64,000 bases of DNA from Flavobacterium humidisoli (GCF_023272795.1 NZ_CP096829.1:1116001-1180000); one strand, 5' to 3'. Counted from the stretch's first letter, positions 1 to 7,760 are shown. Numbers and translations: made by a program. The notes: generated by a model not told the origin, from the letters alone.

Positions 1-1
1 A

Positions 2-685
2 TTAAATGTTGATATCGAGAACTTAATCATTTCTCAACCAGATAATGGAGAGCAAGCTTTAGAAATTGCCGAAAACCTAATTCGTTCTGGAGCTATAGAC
101 ATTGTTGTAATTGACTCGGTTGCGGCTTTAACTCCAAAAAGTGAGATCGAAGGCGAAATGGGAGATTCTAAAATGGGGCTTCACGCACGTTTGATGTCTC
201 AAGCTTTGAGAAAACTTACTGGAACTATCAGCAAAACAAATTGTACTGTTTTCTTTATCAACCAGCTTCGTGAAAAAATTGGTGTTATGTTCGGAAATCC
301 AGAAACTACAACTGGAGGTAACGCACTTAAATTTTACGCTTCTGTTCGTTTAGATATTCGTCGTTCTGCTCAAATTAAAGACGGTGAAAACGTAATCGGA
401 AACAGAACTAAAGTAAAAATCGTTAAAAACAAAGTGGCTCCACCATTTAAAACTGCCGAATTCGACATTATGTATGGAGAAGGAGTTTCTAAAACTGGTG
501 AAATCTTAGACTTAGCTGTTGAATTTGATATCGTTAAAAAAGCAGGATCTTGGTTTAGCTACGGCGATACAAAATTAGGTCAAGGTCGCGATGCTGTTAA
601 AACTTTAATTAAAGATAATCCAGAACTTGCTGAAGAACTGGAAATTAAAATTAAAGAACACATAAAAGAATTGGCAAATGCCTAA
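2..685 (+). CDS. recA: Recombinase RecA, 3' part (5' end outside window)
   Basis: Open from the first bases of the window in frame 2, so the gene is cut at its 5' end; about 227 residues are visible. The segment holds the Walker B stretch VVIDSVAAL, the loop L1 region [14 protein letters not shown] and the loop L2 region [18 protein letters not shown], followed by the RecA C-terminal domain ending in an acidic/lysine-rich helix. RecA coats single-stranded DNA, catalyses homologous strand exchange and stimulates LexA-type cleavage in many bacteria. A strong hairpin terminator follows 28 bases after the stop. The first internal ATG (158) is not the start, since family sequence continues upstream of it. 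Confidence 0.97.
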   Translation, partial: LNVDIENLIISQPDNGEQALEIAENLIRSGAIDIVVIDSVAALTPKSEIEGEMGDSKMGLHARLMSQALRKLTGTISKTNCTVFFINQLREKIGVMFGNPETTTGGNALKFYASVRLDIRRSAQIKDGENVIGNRTKVKIVKNKVAPPFKTAEFDIMYGEGVSKTGEILDLAVEFDIVKKAGSWFSYGDTKLGQGRDAVKTLIKDNPELAEELEIKIKEHIKELANA

Positions 686-712
686 AAAATAAGTCGAAAA
701 AAGACGCTTTTA

Positions 713-750
713 AATAGCCGAGTGATGTAAAAATTACTCGGCTATTTTTA
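713..750 (+). terminator. Rho-independent terminator of recA
   Basis: Stem AGCCGAGT (716-723) pairs with ACTCGGCT (736-743), extended by flanking A/T pairs and followed by a T-rich run. It sits just after the recA stop. Confidence 0.85.
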
Positions 751-775
751 TTTTAAAATAAAAATGAAATTTTCA

Positions 776-807
776 CGCAACCTTTTTACAAAACATCCAT
801 CTCTATA
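776..807 (+). promoter_or_regulatory. Candidate ECF-type promoter motif, copy 1
   Basis: CGCAACCTTTTT (777-788) is followed after 14 bases by TCTATAA. The same pair of boxes recurs at 942-972. A GCAAC-like upstream box and TCTATA downstream box recall extracytoplasmic-function sigma promoters; this is inference from the duplicated layout only. A terminator hairpin closes the unit about 110 bases later with no ORF between. Confidence 0.3.
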
Positions 808-888
808 AAAAAGCAGTTTATAATTGGTACTGCCATATATCAATTTCGAGTTTTTTTTAGAATTTACGTTGGTTGGTTATTTGATTAA

Positions 889-930
889 AGACCCGTTATT
901 TATCTTCATCTAACGGGTTTTATCAAATTT
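889..930 (+). terminator. Hairpin terminator of a short unit without ORF
   Basis: ACCCGTTA (891-898) pairs with TAACGGGT (911-918), followed by T-rich sequence. It lies between the two copies of the CGCAACCTTTTT motif and could end a ~110-nt transcript starting near 815. Confidence 0.55.
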
Positions 931-941
931 TTTAAATTTCG

Positions 942-973
942 ACGCAACCTTTTTAATTTTTCTATATCTATAA
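942..973 (+). promoter_or_regulatory. Candidate ECF-type promoter motif, copy 2
   Basis: CGCAACCTTTTT (943-954) followed after 12 bases by TCTATAA (966-972), matching copy 1 at 776. It precedes the 34-codon ORF at 1038 and the terminator at 1184. The sigma-factor reading is inferred. Confidence 0.3.
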
Positions 974-1037
974 TAATGTGACATTAACTTGAGTTATTAA
1001 CTAAACTCTTTATTATCAACCATTAATATTTTTAACC

Positions 1038-1142
1038 ATGAAAGAAAAAATGGAATTGTTGTACAGTAAAAACCGAAGAAAAACCAAATTAAGATTTAAA
1101 AAAGTATTGCGTTTTATTTCCGAAAAGATAATTCACAGATAA
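1038..1142 (+). CDS. Small basic protein, 34 aa, unknown
   Basis: ATG to TAA encodes 34 residues rich in Lys and Arg (starts MKEKMELLYSKNRRK, ends ISEKIIHR). No family recognised. It is supported by context rather than homology: it lies alone between a duplicated promoter-like motif (942) and a strong hairpin terminator (1184), so a transcript of ~230 nt would carry it. High Lys/Arg content also occurs by chance in A-rich DNA, so the ORF may be spurious and the transcript non-coding. Confidence 0.35.
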   Translation: MKEKMELLYSKNRRKTKLRFKKVLRFISEKIIHR

Positions 1143-1183
1143 TAACTTTTGAATAAAAATAGGGGGTTTTTAATTCAAAGAAA

Positions 1184-1214
1184 AGCCGGTAGATAATCAA
1201 ATCTACCGGCTTTT
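1184..1214. terminator. Bidirectional terminator between small unit and plsC
   Basis: AGCCGGTAGAT (1184-1194) pairs perfectly with ATCTACCGGCT (1201-1211); A-run on the left and T-run on the right let it serve both strands. It lies 25 bases past the minus-strand plsC stop. Confidence 0.85.
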
Positions 1215-1238
1215 GTATTTTACATAATGTGTTTATGG

Positions 1239-1982
1239 TTATTCCTTTTGATAATCCATTAAACCATTATAAATTATATTTCTAACTTGATCTCTTAATT
1301 CTTTTCTGTTGTCGCTTGTCAATCCTTTTGTTTCTATGAATGGTAAAATTCGTGCGCGCATTTTTCCCGGACTTCCACTCAAAAAAGTATATGAAAAACG
1401 TTCCTTATTATCTGGATAAACAATCGGAACAATTGGAATTTGATGATCTATCGCTAACCTGAATGCACCGTCCTTAAACTCATCCAGCAAAATACTTTCG
1501 TCATCTGGAACCCCACCCTCTGGGAAAATGCAAATACTTAAACCTTGATTTAATCTATTTTGAGCTCTTTTAAAAACTTCATTTTTACTTTTAGAAGAAC
1601 TTCTGTCAACCAGAATACAGGTTCTTTTATAGAAAAATCCAAAAAGTGGAATCTTTACCAACTCTTTCTTTCCAACAAAAACAAAAGGATTTTTAATTAA
1701 AGCCAACGTAAGCATAATATCGGTCATAGAGGTATGATTGGCCACTATCATGTAACTTTTGCCTTTAATGAGCTTCTGTTCGCGTTTTACGGTATAAAAG
1801 AAACCCATTCCGAAAAGGATAAATTTAGCCCAAATGCGGGCCATTTTAAAGAAATATGGATATCCTTTCTCAGAAAGGATAGAAACGACCAGAAAAGGCA
1901 ACATAATGAGTATCGGAATCGCCATTAAGACGTAAAACCAAATTCGCCAAAGAATCCAAAAAGCAATTTTAAATATTTTCAT
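1239..1982 (-). CDS. plsC: 1-acyl-sn-glycerol-3-phosphate acyltransferase (PlsC family)
   Basis: 247 aa, usual size for the family. One or two hydrophobic segments occupy residues ~5-35, giving an inner-membrane anchor. The HX4D catalytic motif is NHTSMTD (His83, Asp88), and the substrate-binding motif FPEGG is at 153-157. The family transfers an acyl chain to lysophosphatidic acid to make phosphatidic acid, the second acylation of phospholipid synthesis. Several paralogs often exist in Bacteroidota, so the exact acceptor (phospholipid or ornithine-lipid precursor) is not certain. It is transcribed alone, ending at the hairpin 1184-1214. Confidence 0.88.
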   Translation of the reverse strand: MKIFKIAFWILWRIWFYVLMAIPILIMLPFLVVSILSEKGYPYFFKMARIWAKFILFGMGFFYTVKREQKLIKGKSYMIVANHTSMTDIMLTLALIKNPFVFVGKKELVKIPLFGFFYKRTCILVDRSSSKSKNEVFKRAQNRLNQGLSICIFPEGGVPDDESILLDEFKDGAFRLAIDHQIPIVPIVYPDNKERFSYTFLSGSPGKMRARILPFIETKGLTSDNRKELRDQVRNIIYNGLMDYQKE

Positions 1983-2046
1983 AGCTTCAAATGTAAGAAA
2001 ACAGAAGTGAAATTTATAAAGATTTTTACTTTCCTCAGTTTATTGT

Positions 2047-2136
2047 TTTTTAACGCAGAGCGCGCAAAGGGTTTTCGCAAAGTAAAGAAGTTATTTGTTT
2101 GAGAGATTGCTTTGCAACAAGTTCGCAAAGCTTTAT
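2047..2136 (+). repeat. Left inverted repeat of the GxxExxY cassette
   Basis: About 90 bases that align, inverted, to 2593-2682 with roughly ten mismatches and two small gaps. The outer part carries CGCAGAG/CGCAAAG heptamers (TTTTAACGCAGAGCGCGCAA). The inner edge ends one base before the stop codon of the enclosed gene. Confidence 0.9.
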
Positions 2137-2514
2137 TTATAAATTATTTACAACTCTTCTAATACCATTTTTTAAAAGACTTTCACTGAAATTTATAAGA
2201 AGGCCGAGTTTAAAATTTCCTAACTTCAAATAGGTTAATGTTTGTGCCAAATGGTTAACAGTAAGTGATTCTACACTTTTTATCTCTATTAGAAATTTGT
2301 TTTCAACAAGCAAATCAATGCGGTACCCACAATCAAGTTTAACTTCTTCAAAAACTAATGGCAAAGATTTCTCTTTCTCAACAAGAAGTCCTCGCTGTTT
2401 AATTTTATAAAATAAACATTCTTTATACACATTCTCTAATAAACCCGGTCCCAATTTTTTATGAATTTCAATAGCTAACCCAATTACAATATTTGATATT
2501 TCGTTTTCTGTCAT
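2137..2514 (-). CDS. GxxExxY family protein (PD-(D/E)XK-like)
   Basis: 125 aa. The family signature is G24-L-L-E27-N-V-Y30, preceded by the helix AIEIHKKLGPG. A nuclease-like core follows: RIDLLVENKFLIEIK with Asp67, Glu77 and Lys79 spaced as in PD-(D/E)XK enzymes. The family (PF13366-type) is common in Bacteroidota and other environmental bacteria, but its role is not established; no substrate is claimed here. The gene is the only one inside a pair of long inverted repeats, and its stop abuts the left repeat. Full length for the family, no frame disruption, so it is likely still maintained. Confidence 0.85.
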   Translation of the reverse strand: MTENEISNIVIGLAIEIHKKLGPGLLENVYKECLFYKIKQRGLLVEKEKSLPLVFEEVKLDCGYRIDLLVENKFLIEIKSVESLTVNHLAQTLTYLKLGNFKLGLLINFSESLLKNGIRRVVNNL

Positions 2515-2592
2515 AATCTAAAAAAATCAAAATTATAAATATTTTCTTATAATTTAATTAAAGGGTTTTAATTTAAGACCACTTTACAGAAG

Positions 2593-2682
2593 ATAAAGCT
2601 TAGCGAACTTATTGCAAGGCAATCTCTAGGAAATAAAACTTGTTTCCTTTGCGAAAATCCTTTGCGCGCTCTGCGTTAAAAT
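2593..2682 (-). repeat. Right inverted repeat of the GxxExxY cassette
   Basis: Reverse complement of 2047-2136 apart from about ten substitutions and short indels. The shared outer end reads TTTTAACGCAGAGCGCGCAA on the minus strand. Confidence 0.9.
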
Positions 2683-2701
2683 GACCCGCAAAAACACAAA
2701 A

Positions 2702-2735
2702 CATTGCGATAAACCTTTGCACACTTTGCGGTTAA
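2702..2735 (-). repeat. Diverged third copy of the CGCAAAG repeat
   Basis: Read on the minus strand it is TTAACCGCAAAGTGTGCAAA followed by GGTTTATCGCAA, the same order of boxes as the outer end of the 2593-2682 repeat and in the same orientation. It lies 40 bases before the trpS start. Confidence 0.7.
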
Positions 2736-2775
2736 AAAAAACATCACGACATTTGCAGTTAAGAAAAAATCTAGA

Positions 2776-3750
2776 ATGGCAAAAATACTTACTGGTGTTC
2801 AAAGTACAGGAACACCGCATTTAGGAAATTTATTAGGAGCAATTATTCCGGCAATCGAATTATCAAACGATCCAGCAAATGAATCTTATTTGTTTATTGC
2901 CGATTTGCATTCAATCACTCAGATTAAAGACGGAAAAACTTTAAGAGAAAACACCTATAGCACAGCTGCGGCTTGGCTTGCGTGTGGATTAAATCCTGAA
3001 AAAGTGACATTTTACAGACAATCTGATGTTGTCCAAACTACTGAACTAACATGGTATTTGAGCTGTTTTTTCCCATTTCAAAGATTGACATTAGCACATT
3101 CTTTCAAAGATAAAGCCGATCGTTTAGACGATGTTAATGCTGGACTTTTTACTTATCCAATGTTAATGGCAGCCGACATTTTACTTTATGATGCAGAATT
3201 TGTTCCTGTTGGAAAAGATCAGTTGCAGCATTTGGAAATTACTCGTGATGTTGCCGCTCGTTTTAACCATCAAATGGGTGAAACATTTGTTCTTCCTGAA
3301 GCTAAAATTCAAGAAGACATTATGCTTATTCCAGGAACAAACGGAGGAAAAATGAGTAAATCTGCTAACAATATCATCAATATATTCTTGGATGATAAAA
3401 CGTTACGCAAGCAAGTCATGAGTATTGAAACAGACAGTACGCCGCTTGAAGCTCCAAAAAATCCAGATACTTGTAATGCATTTGCAATCTATTCTTTGCT
3501 AGCAAATGAAGAACAAATTGCACAAATGAGAGCAAACTATTTAGGCGGAAACTATGGTTATGGTCATGCCAAACAAGCTCTTTTTGAATTGATTATAGAG
3601 AAATTTAAAACAGAAAGAGAAAAATATAATTACTACATCAATAACCTTGAAGAAGTTGACGCTTTGTTGAAGAAAGGCGCTGCAAAAGCTTCTGTAATTG
3701 CTGATGGTGTTTTGGCAAAGGTTAGAGAAGTTTTGGGATTTCAAAAATAA
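2776..3750 (+). CDS. trpS: Tryptophanyl-tRNA synthetase
   Basis: 324 aa, normal for bacterial TrpRS. The class I HIGH-type signature is TPHLGN (residues 13-18) and the KMSKS loop is GGKMSKSANN with Met193. It charges tRNA-Trp with tryptophan in the cytoplasm. A near-consensus -7 box GACATTTG lies at 2748-2755, right against the CGCAAAG-type repeat, so that repeat forms the upstream edge of the promoter. The gene is monocistronic, closed by the hairpin at 3772. Confidence 0.97.
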   Translation: MAKILTGVQSTGTPHLGNLLGAIIPAIELSNDPANESYLFIADLHSITQIKDGKTLRENTYSTAAAWLACGLNPEKVTFYRQSDVVQTTELTWYLSCFFPFQRLTLAHSFKDKADRLDDVNAGLFTYPMLMAADILLYDAEFVPVGKDQLQHLEITRDVAARFNHQMGETFVLPEAKIQEDIMLIPGTNGGKMSKSANNIINIFLDDKTLRKQVMSIETDSTPLEAPKNPDTCNAFAIYSLLANEEQIAQMRANYLGGNYGYGHAKQALFELIIEKFKTEREKYNYYINNLEEVDALLKKGAAKASVIADGVLAKVREVLGFQK

Positions 3751-3771
3751 TCTACAAACAATTTTTTAAGA

Positions 3772-3807
3772 AACGCGGATCATTTTAAAAATGATCCGCG
3801 TTTTCTT
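3772..3807 (+). terminator. Terminator of trpS
   Basis: AACGCGGATCATTTT pairs with AAAATGATCCGCGTT around a minimal loop, followed by a T-rich tract. Confidence 0.88.
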
Positions 3808-3861
3808 TTATTCATTTATTTTTTGTAACTTCAAGTATATTAATCTCTTAAAAAATAAAAG

Positions 3862-3984
3862 ATGGATAAATATATAGAAGATTACAATGTTCCGTCGTAT
3901 GTATTTCAAATTCTAAATATAGTTTTCGGCTTATTGCTGATTTATATTTTATATCGATTATACAAACATTTTACAAGAAAATAA
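3862..3984 (+). CDS. Small single-pass membrane protein, 40 aa, unknown
   Basis: ATG to TAA, 40 residues: a polar N-terminus (MDKYIEDYNVPSYV), one hydrophobic segment of ~18 residues (residues ~15-32) and a basic tail YRLYKHFTRK, which fits a positive-inside membrane peptide. It lies alone between the trpS terminator and the convergent dprA. Preceded by an A-rich leader, as is usual for translation in Bacteroidota. No family recognised. Confidence 0.5.
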   Translation: MDKYIEDYNVPSYVFQILNIVFGLLLIYILYRLYKHFTRK

Positions 3985-4001
3985 ATATAGGATTTTCTGC
4001 G

Positions 4002-5102
4002 TTAAATTGACTCAAAAAGTTTCCCAGGAAGTGGTCTTATAACTCCTTTTAGTTCCATTCCTATAAGAATTCCTGACAGTTTGAAAATTGGAATATCACA
4101 TTCGATCGCTATAATATCAAGTAATTCCTTTCCATTCTTCTGGAGAAAATCGTAAATCTTTTGCTCTTCAGTTCCTAATTCTACAAAAAGTTGTTTTTGA
4201 ATCGTTTTTGGATTTTCCTTAATATCCCAATTCAGCATATAAATCAAATCGGCGGCAGATGTTAACACATTTGCTTTCTGAGTTTTAATTAAATTATTAC
4301 AGCCTTGGCTATACTTATCTGTAACCCTTCCTGGTACAGCAAAAACATCACGATTGTAATCATTAGCCATATTGGCAGTTATTAAAGATCCGCCTTTATC
4401 GGCAGATTCTATTACGATCGTAGCTTCAGCCATTCCAGCAACTATGCGATTTCGACGAACAAATTTTTCTTTATCAGGATTCGAATCACTCCAAAACTCT
4501 GTTATAAATCCGCCGTTCTCTTCCATTCTGGCCATGTACTTTTTATGGGTTCTCGGATAAATTTGATTTAAACCATGAGCCAGTACGCCTACAGTTTGCA
4601 AATTAAAATCCATTGCCGCCTGGTGCGCCACAATGTCGACTCCATAAGCAAATCCACTAACAATTACAGGATCCAATGGCGCAAGATCTTCGATCAGATT
4701 TTTACAGAAATCAGTTCCATAAGAAGTAATCTGACGTGTGCCTACGATACTAATTATCTTTTTGTTTTTGAAATTCAGATTTCCAGCAGTAAAAATTAGA
4801 ATTGGTGCATCAAAACAATGCTTAAGCCGTTCCGGGTAATTTTCGTCCTGAAAAAAAGAAACCTCAATATTGTTCTTTTTTATAAATGACAGTTCTTTAT
4901 CTGCTTTCTCAAAAACACTTTTATCTTTCAGGTTTTTCAATAAAACACTTCCAATTCCATCAACACCTGCTAATTGCGAATTTTTAGCTTTAAAAATAGC
5001 AGAAGCATCACCAAAAGAATTAAGCAACTTCTTGCCCATTATATCTCCCACTCCATCAACCTTTAATAAGGCAAGTAAATTAAATAATTCCTGATCGGTC
5101 AT
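4002..5102 (-). CDS. dprA: DNA-processing protein DprA
   Basis: 366 aa, standard length. Residues ~10-60 form a helix-hairpin-helix region (VDGVGDIMGKKLL, VDGIGSVLL). The Rossmann-like core has SIVGTRQITSYG (~118-129) and SGFAYGVDIVAHQAAM (149-164), the hallmark of DprA/Smf. A winged-helix C-terminal part follows (~300-360). In transformable bacteria DprA binds incoming single strands and loads RecA; here recA is only 4 kb away, though that may be coincidence. No competence genes are nearby. It reads toward the small ORF at 3862. Confidence 0.95.
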   Translation of the reverse strand: MTDQELFNLLALLKVDGVGDIMGKKLLNSFGDASAIFKAKNSQLAGVDGIGSVLLKNLKDKSVFEKADKELSFIKKNNIEVSFFQDENYPERLKHCFDAPILIFTAGNLNFKNKKIISIVGTRQITSYGTDFCKNLIEDLAPLDPVIVSGFAYGVDIVAHQAAMDFNLQTVGVLAHGLNQIYPRTHKKYMARMEENGGFITEFWSDSNPDKEKFVRRNRIVAGMAEATIVIESADKGGSLITANMANDYNRDVFAVPGRVTDKYSQGCNNLIKTQKANVLTSAADLIYMLNWDIKENPKTIQKQLFVELGTEEQKIYDFLQKNGKELLDIIAIECDIPIFKLSGILIGMELKGVIRPLPGKLFESI

Positions 5103-5303
5103 AGTTTATAATATTATGTAAAATAGAAAAAATAAATCTACTTTTTATGAGGCGCAAATATCCATAAAACAAAGTAATTTCTTAATAAATTTTAAAAATA
5201 ATTCTTATCGTGACATTTAAATAAGAAAAACCAACCACTTAAATAATTGAAAACGAATTGTCTAAAAATAATTCTGAATTGTTAATAAAAATTGTGAATA
5301 AAA

Positions 5304-5334
5304 TTTTGATAACTATAAGCGATGCATAACTTTG
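5304..5334 (+). promoter_or_regulatory. Bacteroidota promoter of the SPOR gene
   Basis: TTTTG (5304-5308) as -33 box, 18-base spacer, TAACTTTG (5327-5334) as -7 box. Transcription would begin about at 5340, the preferred ATG, implying a leaderless or nearly leaderless mRNA. Confidence 0.6.
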
Positions 5335-5339
5335 TTACT

Positions 5340-6311
5340 ATGAAAATCGAAGTATATATCTCACAGTTATTGTATCGTTATCAGTGTGTAACGGTTCCAG
5401 GGTTTGGTGCATTTTTAACAGAAACTCACTCAGCGCAGCTGAATGAAAGCACTAATTCGTTTTTTCCACCAAAAAAAACCATTTCTTTCAACAGCCGCAT
5501 CAAAAATAATGACGGATTGTTAGCAAATCATATTGCTCAAGCAGAAAAAACATCTTATGGTTTTGCTGTTAGCGCAATCGCTTTTGAAATTTTGAATTGG
5601 AAAAAAGCATTAGAAGAAGATGGCGTAATTCTTTTAAAAACTATTGGCGAGCTACGTTTAAATTCTGAAAGCAATATTGTTTTCAAACCAAACGATCAGA
5701 CCAACTATCTATCTGCTTCTTTTGGACTGAGTCCTTTTGTTTCTCCAATGGTTAAAAAAGAGGCATTCGAGAAAAAAATCGAAAAGATTGCAGCAAAAGA
5801 AAAAGATGCCGTTTTAATATACGAAAATGAAGAAGAAACCAAATCTTCGAATCCTTTCTTGCGATATGCTGCAATTCTTGTTTTAGGACTCGGAATTACA
5901 GGAAGCATTGGTTACCCATTATATCAAAATCAAATTGATAACCAAACACTTGTTGTAGAACAAGCAGTTCAGAAAAAAGTTCAAAACAAAATTCAAGAGG
6001 CCACTTTCTTTATCAAAAGTCCACTTCCAGCTGTAACACTTTCTGTTGATTCGGCTAAAGTTGAAACTGTAGAAGCCACAATGCCATATCATATTATGGC
6101 GGGCGCTTTTAGAAGTGAACAAAATGCTAGAAAAGCTTATAACCAATTAATTAAAGATGGTTTCAAGGCTAGAATGCTAAAAGAAAACAAACACGGTTTA
6201 TTTCCTGTTTTGTACGGAAGTTATGCTACAATGAAAGAAGCAGAACAAGCCCAAAAAGAAATACAAAAAGGCGAAAATCCACAAGCTTGGATTTTGGTCG
6301 AAAATCTATAA
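5340..6311 (+). CDS. SPOR domain protein with HU/CCDC81-like N-terminus
   Basis: 323 aa from the ATG at 5340. An in-frame ATG at 5322 exists, but it overlaps the -7 box and the family begins MKIEVYISQLLYRYQCVTVP. Residues ~1-110 resemble the bacterial CCDC81/HU-like domain, ~180-200 is a transmembrane segment (LRYAAILVLGLGITGSIGY), and the last ~75 residues (YHIMAGAFRSEQNARKAYNQ) form a SPOR domain, which in other bacteria binds denuded peptidoglycan at the division septum. The cytoplasmic N-domain with a periplasmic SPOR domain suggests a cell-envelope or division role. Confidence 0.82.
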   Translation: MKIEVYISQLLYRYQCVTVPGFGAFLTETHSAQLNESTNSFFPPKKTISFNSRIKNNDGLLANHIAQAEKTSYGFAVSAIAFEILNWKKALEEDGVILLKTIGELRLNSESNIVFKPNDQTNYLSASFGLSPFVSPMVKKEAFEKKIEKIAAKEKDAVLIYENEEETKSSNPFLRYAAILVLGLGITGSIGYPLYQNQIDNQTLVVEQAVQKKVQNKIQEATFFIKSPLPAVTLSVDSAKVETVEATMPYHIMAGAFRSEQNARKAYNQLIKDGFKARMLKENKHGLFPVLYGSYATMKEAEQAQKEIQKGENPQAWILVENL

Positions 6312-6318
6312 AACTAAA

Positions 6319-6348
6319 AAAGCCTATTCAGAAGAATAGGCTTTTTTT
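6319..6348 (+). terminator. Terminator of the SPOR gene
   Basis: AGCCTATTC (6321-6329) pairs with GAATAGGCT (6334-6342), then seven T. Confidence 0.9.
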
Positions 6349-6438
6349 AGCCTTATTCTGTTGTTTTAAAAAATTTAACGGGTAGTCTTTCAAAATTTCT
6401 TCAAATAAATTCGCCTTCTAAAATTTAAACAAACAACA

Positions 6439-6876
6439 ATGAACAAAATCTTCAAAACATTAGTATTCTTATTTTTACTAAGCTCTCAATCTTTCTTTGC
6501 TCAACAATCTTCAAACACTTCTGAACAATTAGAAAGACAAAAAATCGAAGCCCAAATACAAAAAAGCTTACAGGAAAATCAGAAAAAACTTGATGATAAA
6601 ATGGATCAGCTGAAGAAGGAGCAGAAAGAACTAGAAAGCAAAAAGAAAGCGCTTTCTAAATCGGAAAGCAATTTGAAATCAACAAAAGAAAAAATCAGTA
6701 AAATTGAACTTGCCAATCAGAAAATTGAAAACAAAATTGCAACTTCAACTATTTCTGATGAAGAAATTCAAAAGCAAAGAATTAAAACTAAAGAAAATGA
6801 AGTTACGATTCAAAAGCTAAAACTGACACAAATTTCTCAAGAAAAAGAACTTGAAAAAGTAATGTCAAACATTTAA
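6439..6876 (+). CDS. Secreted coiled-coil protein, unknown
   Basis: 145 aa. A signal peptide of ~21 residues ends at SQSFFAQ. The rest is almost entirely charged heptad-like sequence (Glu, Lys, Gln, Leu), predicted as one long coiled coil, with repeated KLDDKMDQLKKEQKELESKK-like segments. The mature protein would be periplasmic. No catalytic motif and no family recognised. It is a single-gene unit between two hairpin terminators. Confidence 0.7.
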   Translation: MNKIFKTLVFLFLLSSQSFFAQQSSNTSEQLERQKIEAQIQKSLQENQKKLDDKMDQLKKEQKELESKKKALSKSESNLKSTKEKISKIELANQKIENKIATSTISDEEIQKQRIKTKENEVTIQKLKLTQISQEKELEKVMSNI

Positions 6877-6879
6877 TTA

Positions 6880-6914
6880 AAAAGCCTGATTCGCTTCTGA
6901 ATCAGGCTTTTTTT
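6880..6914. terminator. Bidirectional terminator
   Basis: AAGCCTGATTC pairs with GAATCAGGCTT around CGCTTCT-like loop sequence; A-run before and T-run after allow use by the plus gene ending 6876 and the minus gene ending 6921. Confidence 0.88.
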
Positions 6915-6920
6915 TAATGT

Positions 6921-7682
6921 TTATCGTGAAACAATTTTTGCATCTTGAGATAGAATTTCTTTTCCAGACTGATAAACCGTCAATACTGCTGGCGGCGAAT
7001 CTTTTTCGCCTAAAACAATGAAATGACATACATATCTAAAATTTCCTTTTTTGAATTCATAATGATGATTTCCGCCGGTTCCATCCGCATAGAAAACTCC
7101 GTTTTCAATTACTAAATCGGGTTTGTCTGTCATTTGGTTTTTGATTCCCCACGAAACGTAACGAAATTTATTATTCCCCAAATCATCAATTCTAATTCTG
7201 AATTTTGAAGTCTCGAGAATTGCAACGGGCTCTTTAAAATTTGAAATTGAAGAATTTACATTTTTTTTCTGCGCTGCAATCAATGAATTTTTCAATTTTA
7301 ATTCTTCGTCTGATTGATGATTGATAGTGATAATTTTTCCGTCTGTATCAATCCACAAATCTCCTTGATTCAGCATAATGCCCCTCCATCCTACTTCCGA
7401 CCAATCTTTTGCCGGATTAGATTTGGTTATTTTTTCAATTAAAACTTTATCAAAAATCTGATCATATCTTTTCACAAAATCTGCTTTATCCTTAACCGAA
7501 GGAATTGGATATTCTCGTTTAAAAGGAAATTTTATACGTTTAGCAATTGCTTCTTTGTCGCTGTTTTTTACTTCCAGAATAAATTTCGAAATGAACTTTT
7601 GGTATTCTGGTTTCAAATCCTGAGCAATCAAAAACGAAGAATTAAATATCAGAATTGTAAACAATATTTTAAATGTTTTCAT
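6921..7682 (-). CDS. Secreted protein, unknown
   Basis: 253 aa with a signal peptide (MKTFKILFTILIFNSSFLIAQ). Residues ~22-115 (YQKFISKFILEVKNSDKEAIAKRIKFPF) look like a small alpha+beta domain seen in Bacteroidota periplasmic proteins that follow 'keep calm'-style SnoaL folds, but I cannot name it. The second half is beta-rich, with KFRYVSWG and YHYEFKKGNFRYVCHF-like strands. No lipobox cysteine. Probably periplasmic. Confidence 0.65.
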   Translation of the reverse strand: MKTFKILFTILIFNSSFLIAQDLKPEYQKFISKFILEVKNSDKEAIAKRIKFPFKREYPIPSVKDKADFVKRYDQIFDKVLIEKITKSNPAKDWSEVGWRGIMLNQGDLWIDTDGKIITINHQSDEELKLKNSLIAAQKKNVNSSISNFKEPVAILETSKFRIRIDDLGNNKFRYVSWGIKNQMTDKPDLVIENGVFYADGTGGNHHYEFKKGNFRYVCHFIVLGEKDSPPAVLTVYQSGKEILSQDAKIVSR

Positions 7683-7760
7683 ATCAAAAATAATTTAATG
7701 CGTTAGAAATTAGATTTTTGAAAAATAGAAAATCGTGTTTCACGTAGGACGTCCAAAAAA

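Larger units (their letters stand above)
2047..2682. mobile_element. Putative small mobile cassette: GxxExxY gene between inverted repeats
   Basis: A 636-bp unit made of a ~90-bp left repeat, a single minus-strand gene and a ~90-bp right repeat in inverted orientation. No transposase and no clear target duplication are seen. The symmetry suggests either a non-autonomous mobile unit or a structure able to fold as one long stem. Calling it mobile is inference; the inverted symmetry is directly visible. Confidence 0.5.

Noticed and set aside
2626..2820. 64-aa minus-strand ORF across the CGCAAAG repeats
   Set aside because: Overlaps the trpS start and is made of translated repeat sequence.
4372..5094. 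Plus-strand ORFs opposite dprA
   Set aside because: Antisense shadows of a well-supported gene.
7736..7751. parS-like TGTTTCACGTAGGACG
   Set aside because: Right half does not keep the GTGrAAC arm; it is isolated 4 kb from the other sites.
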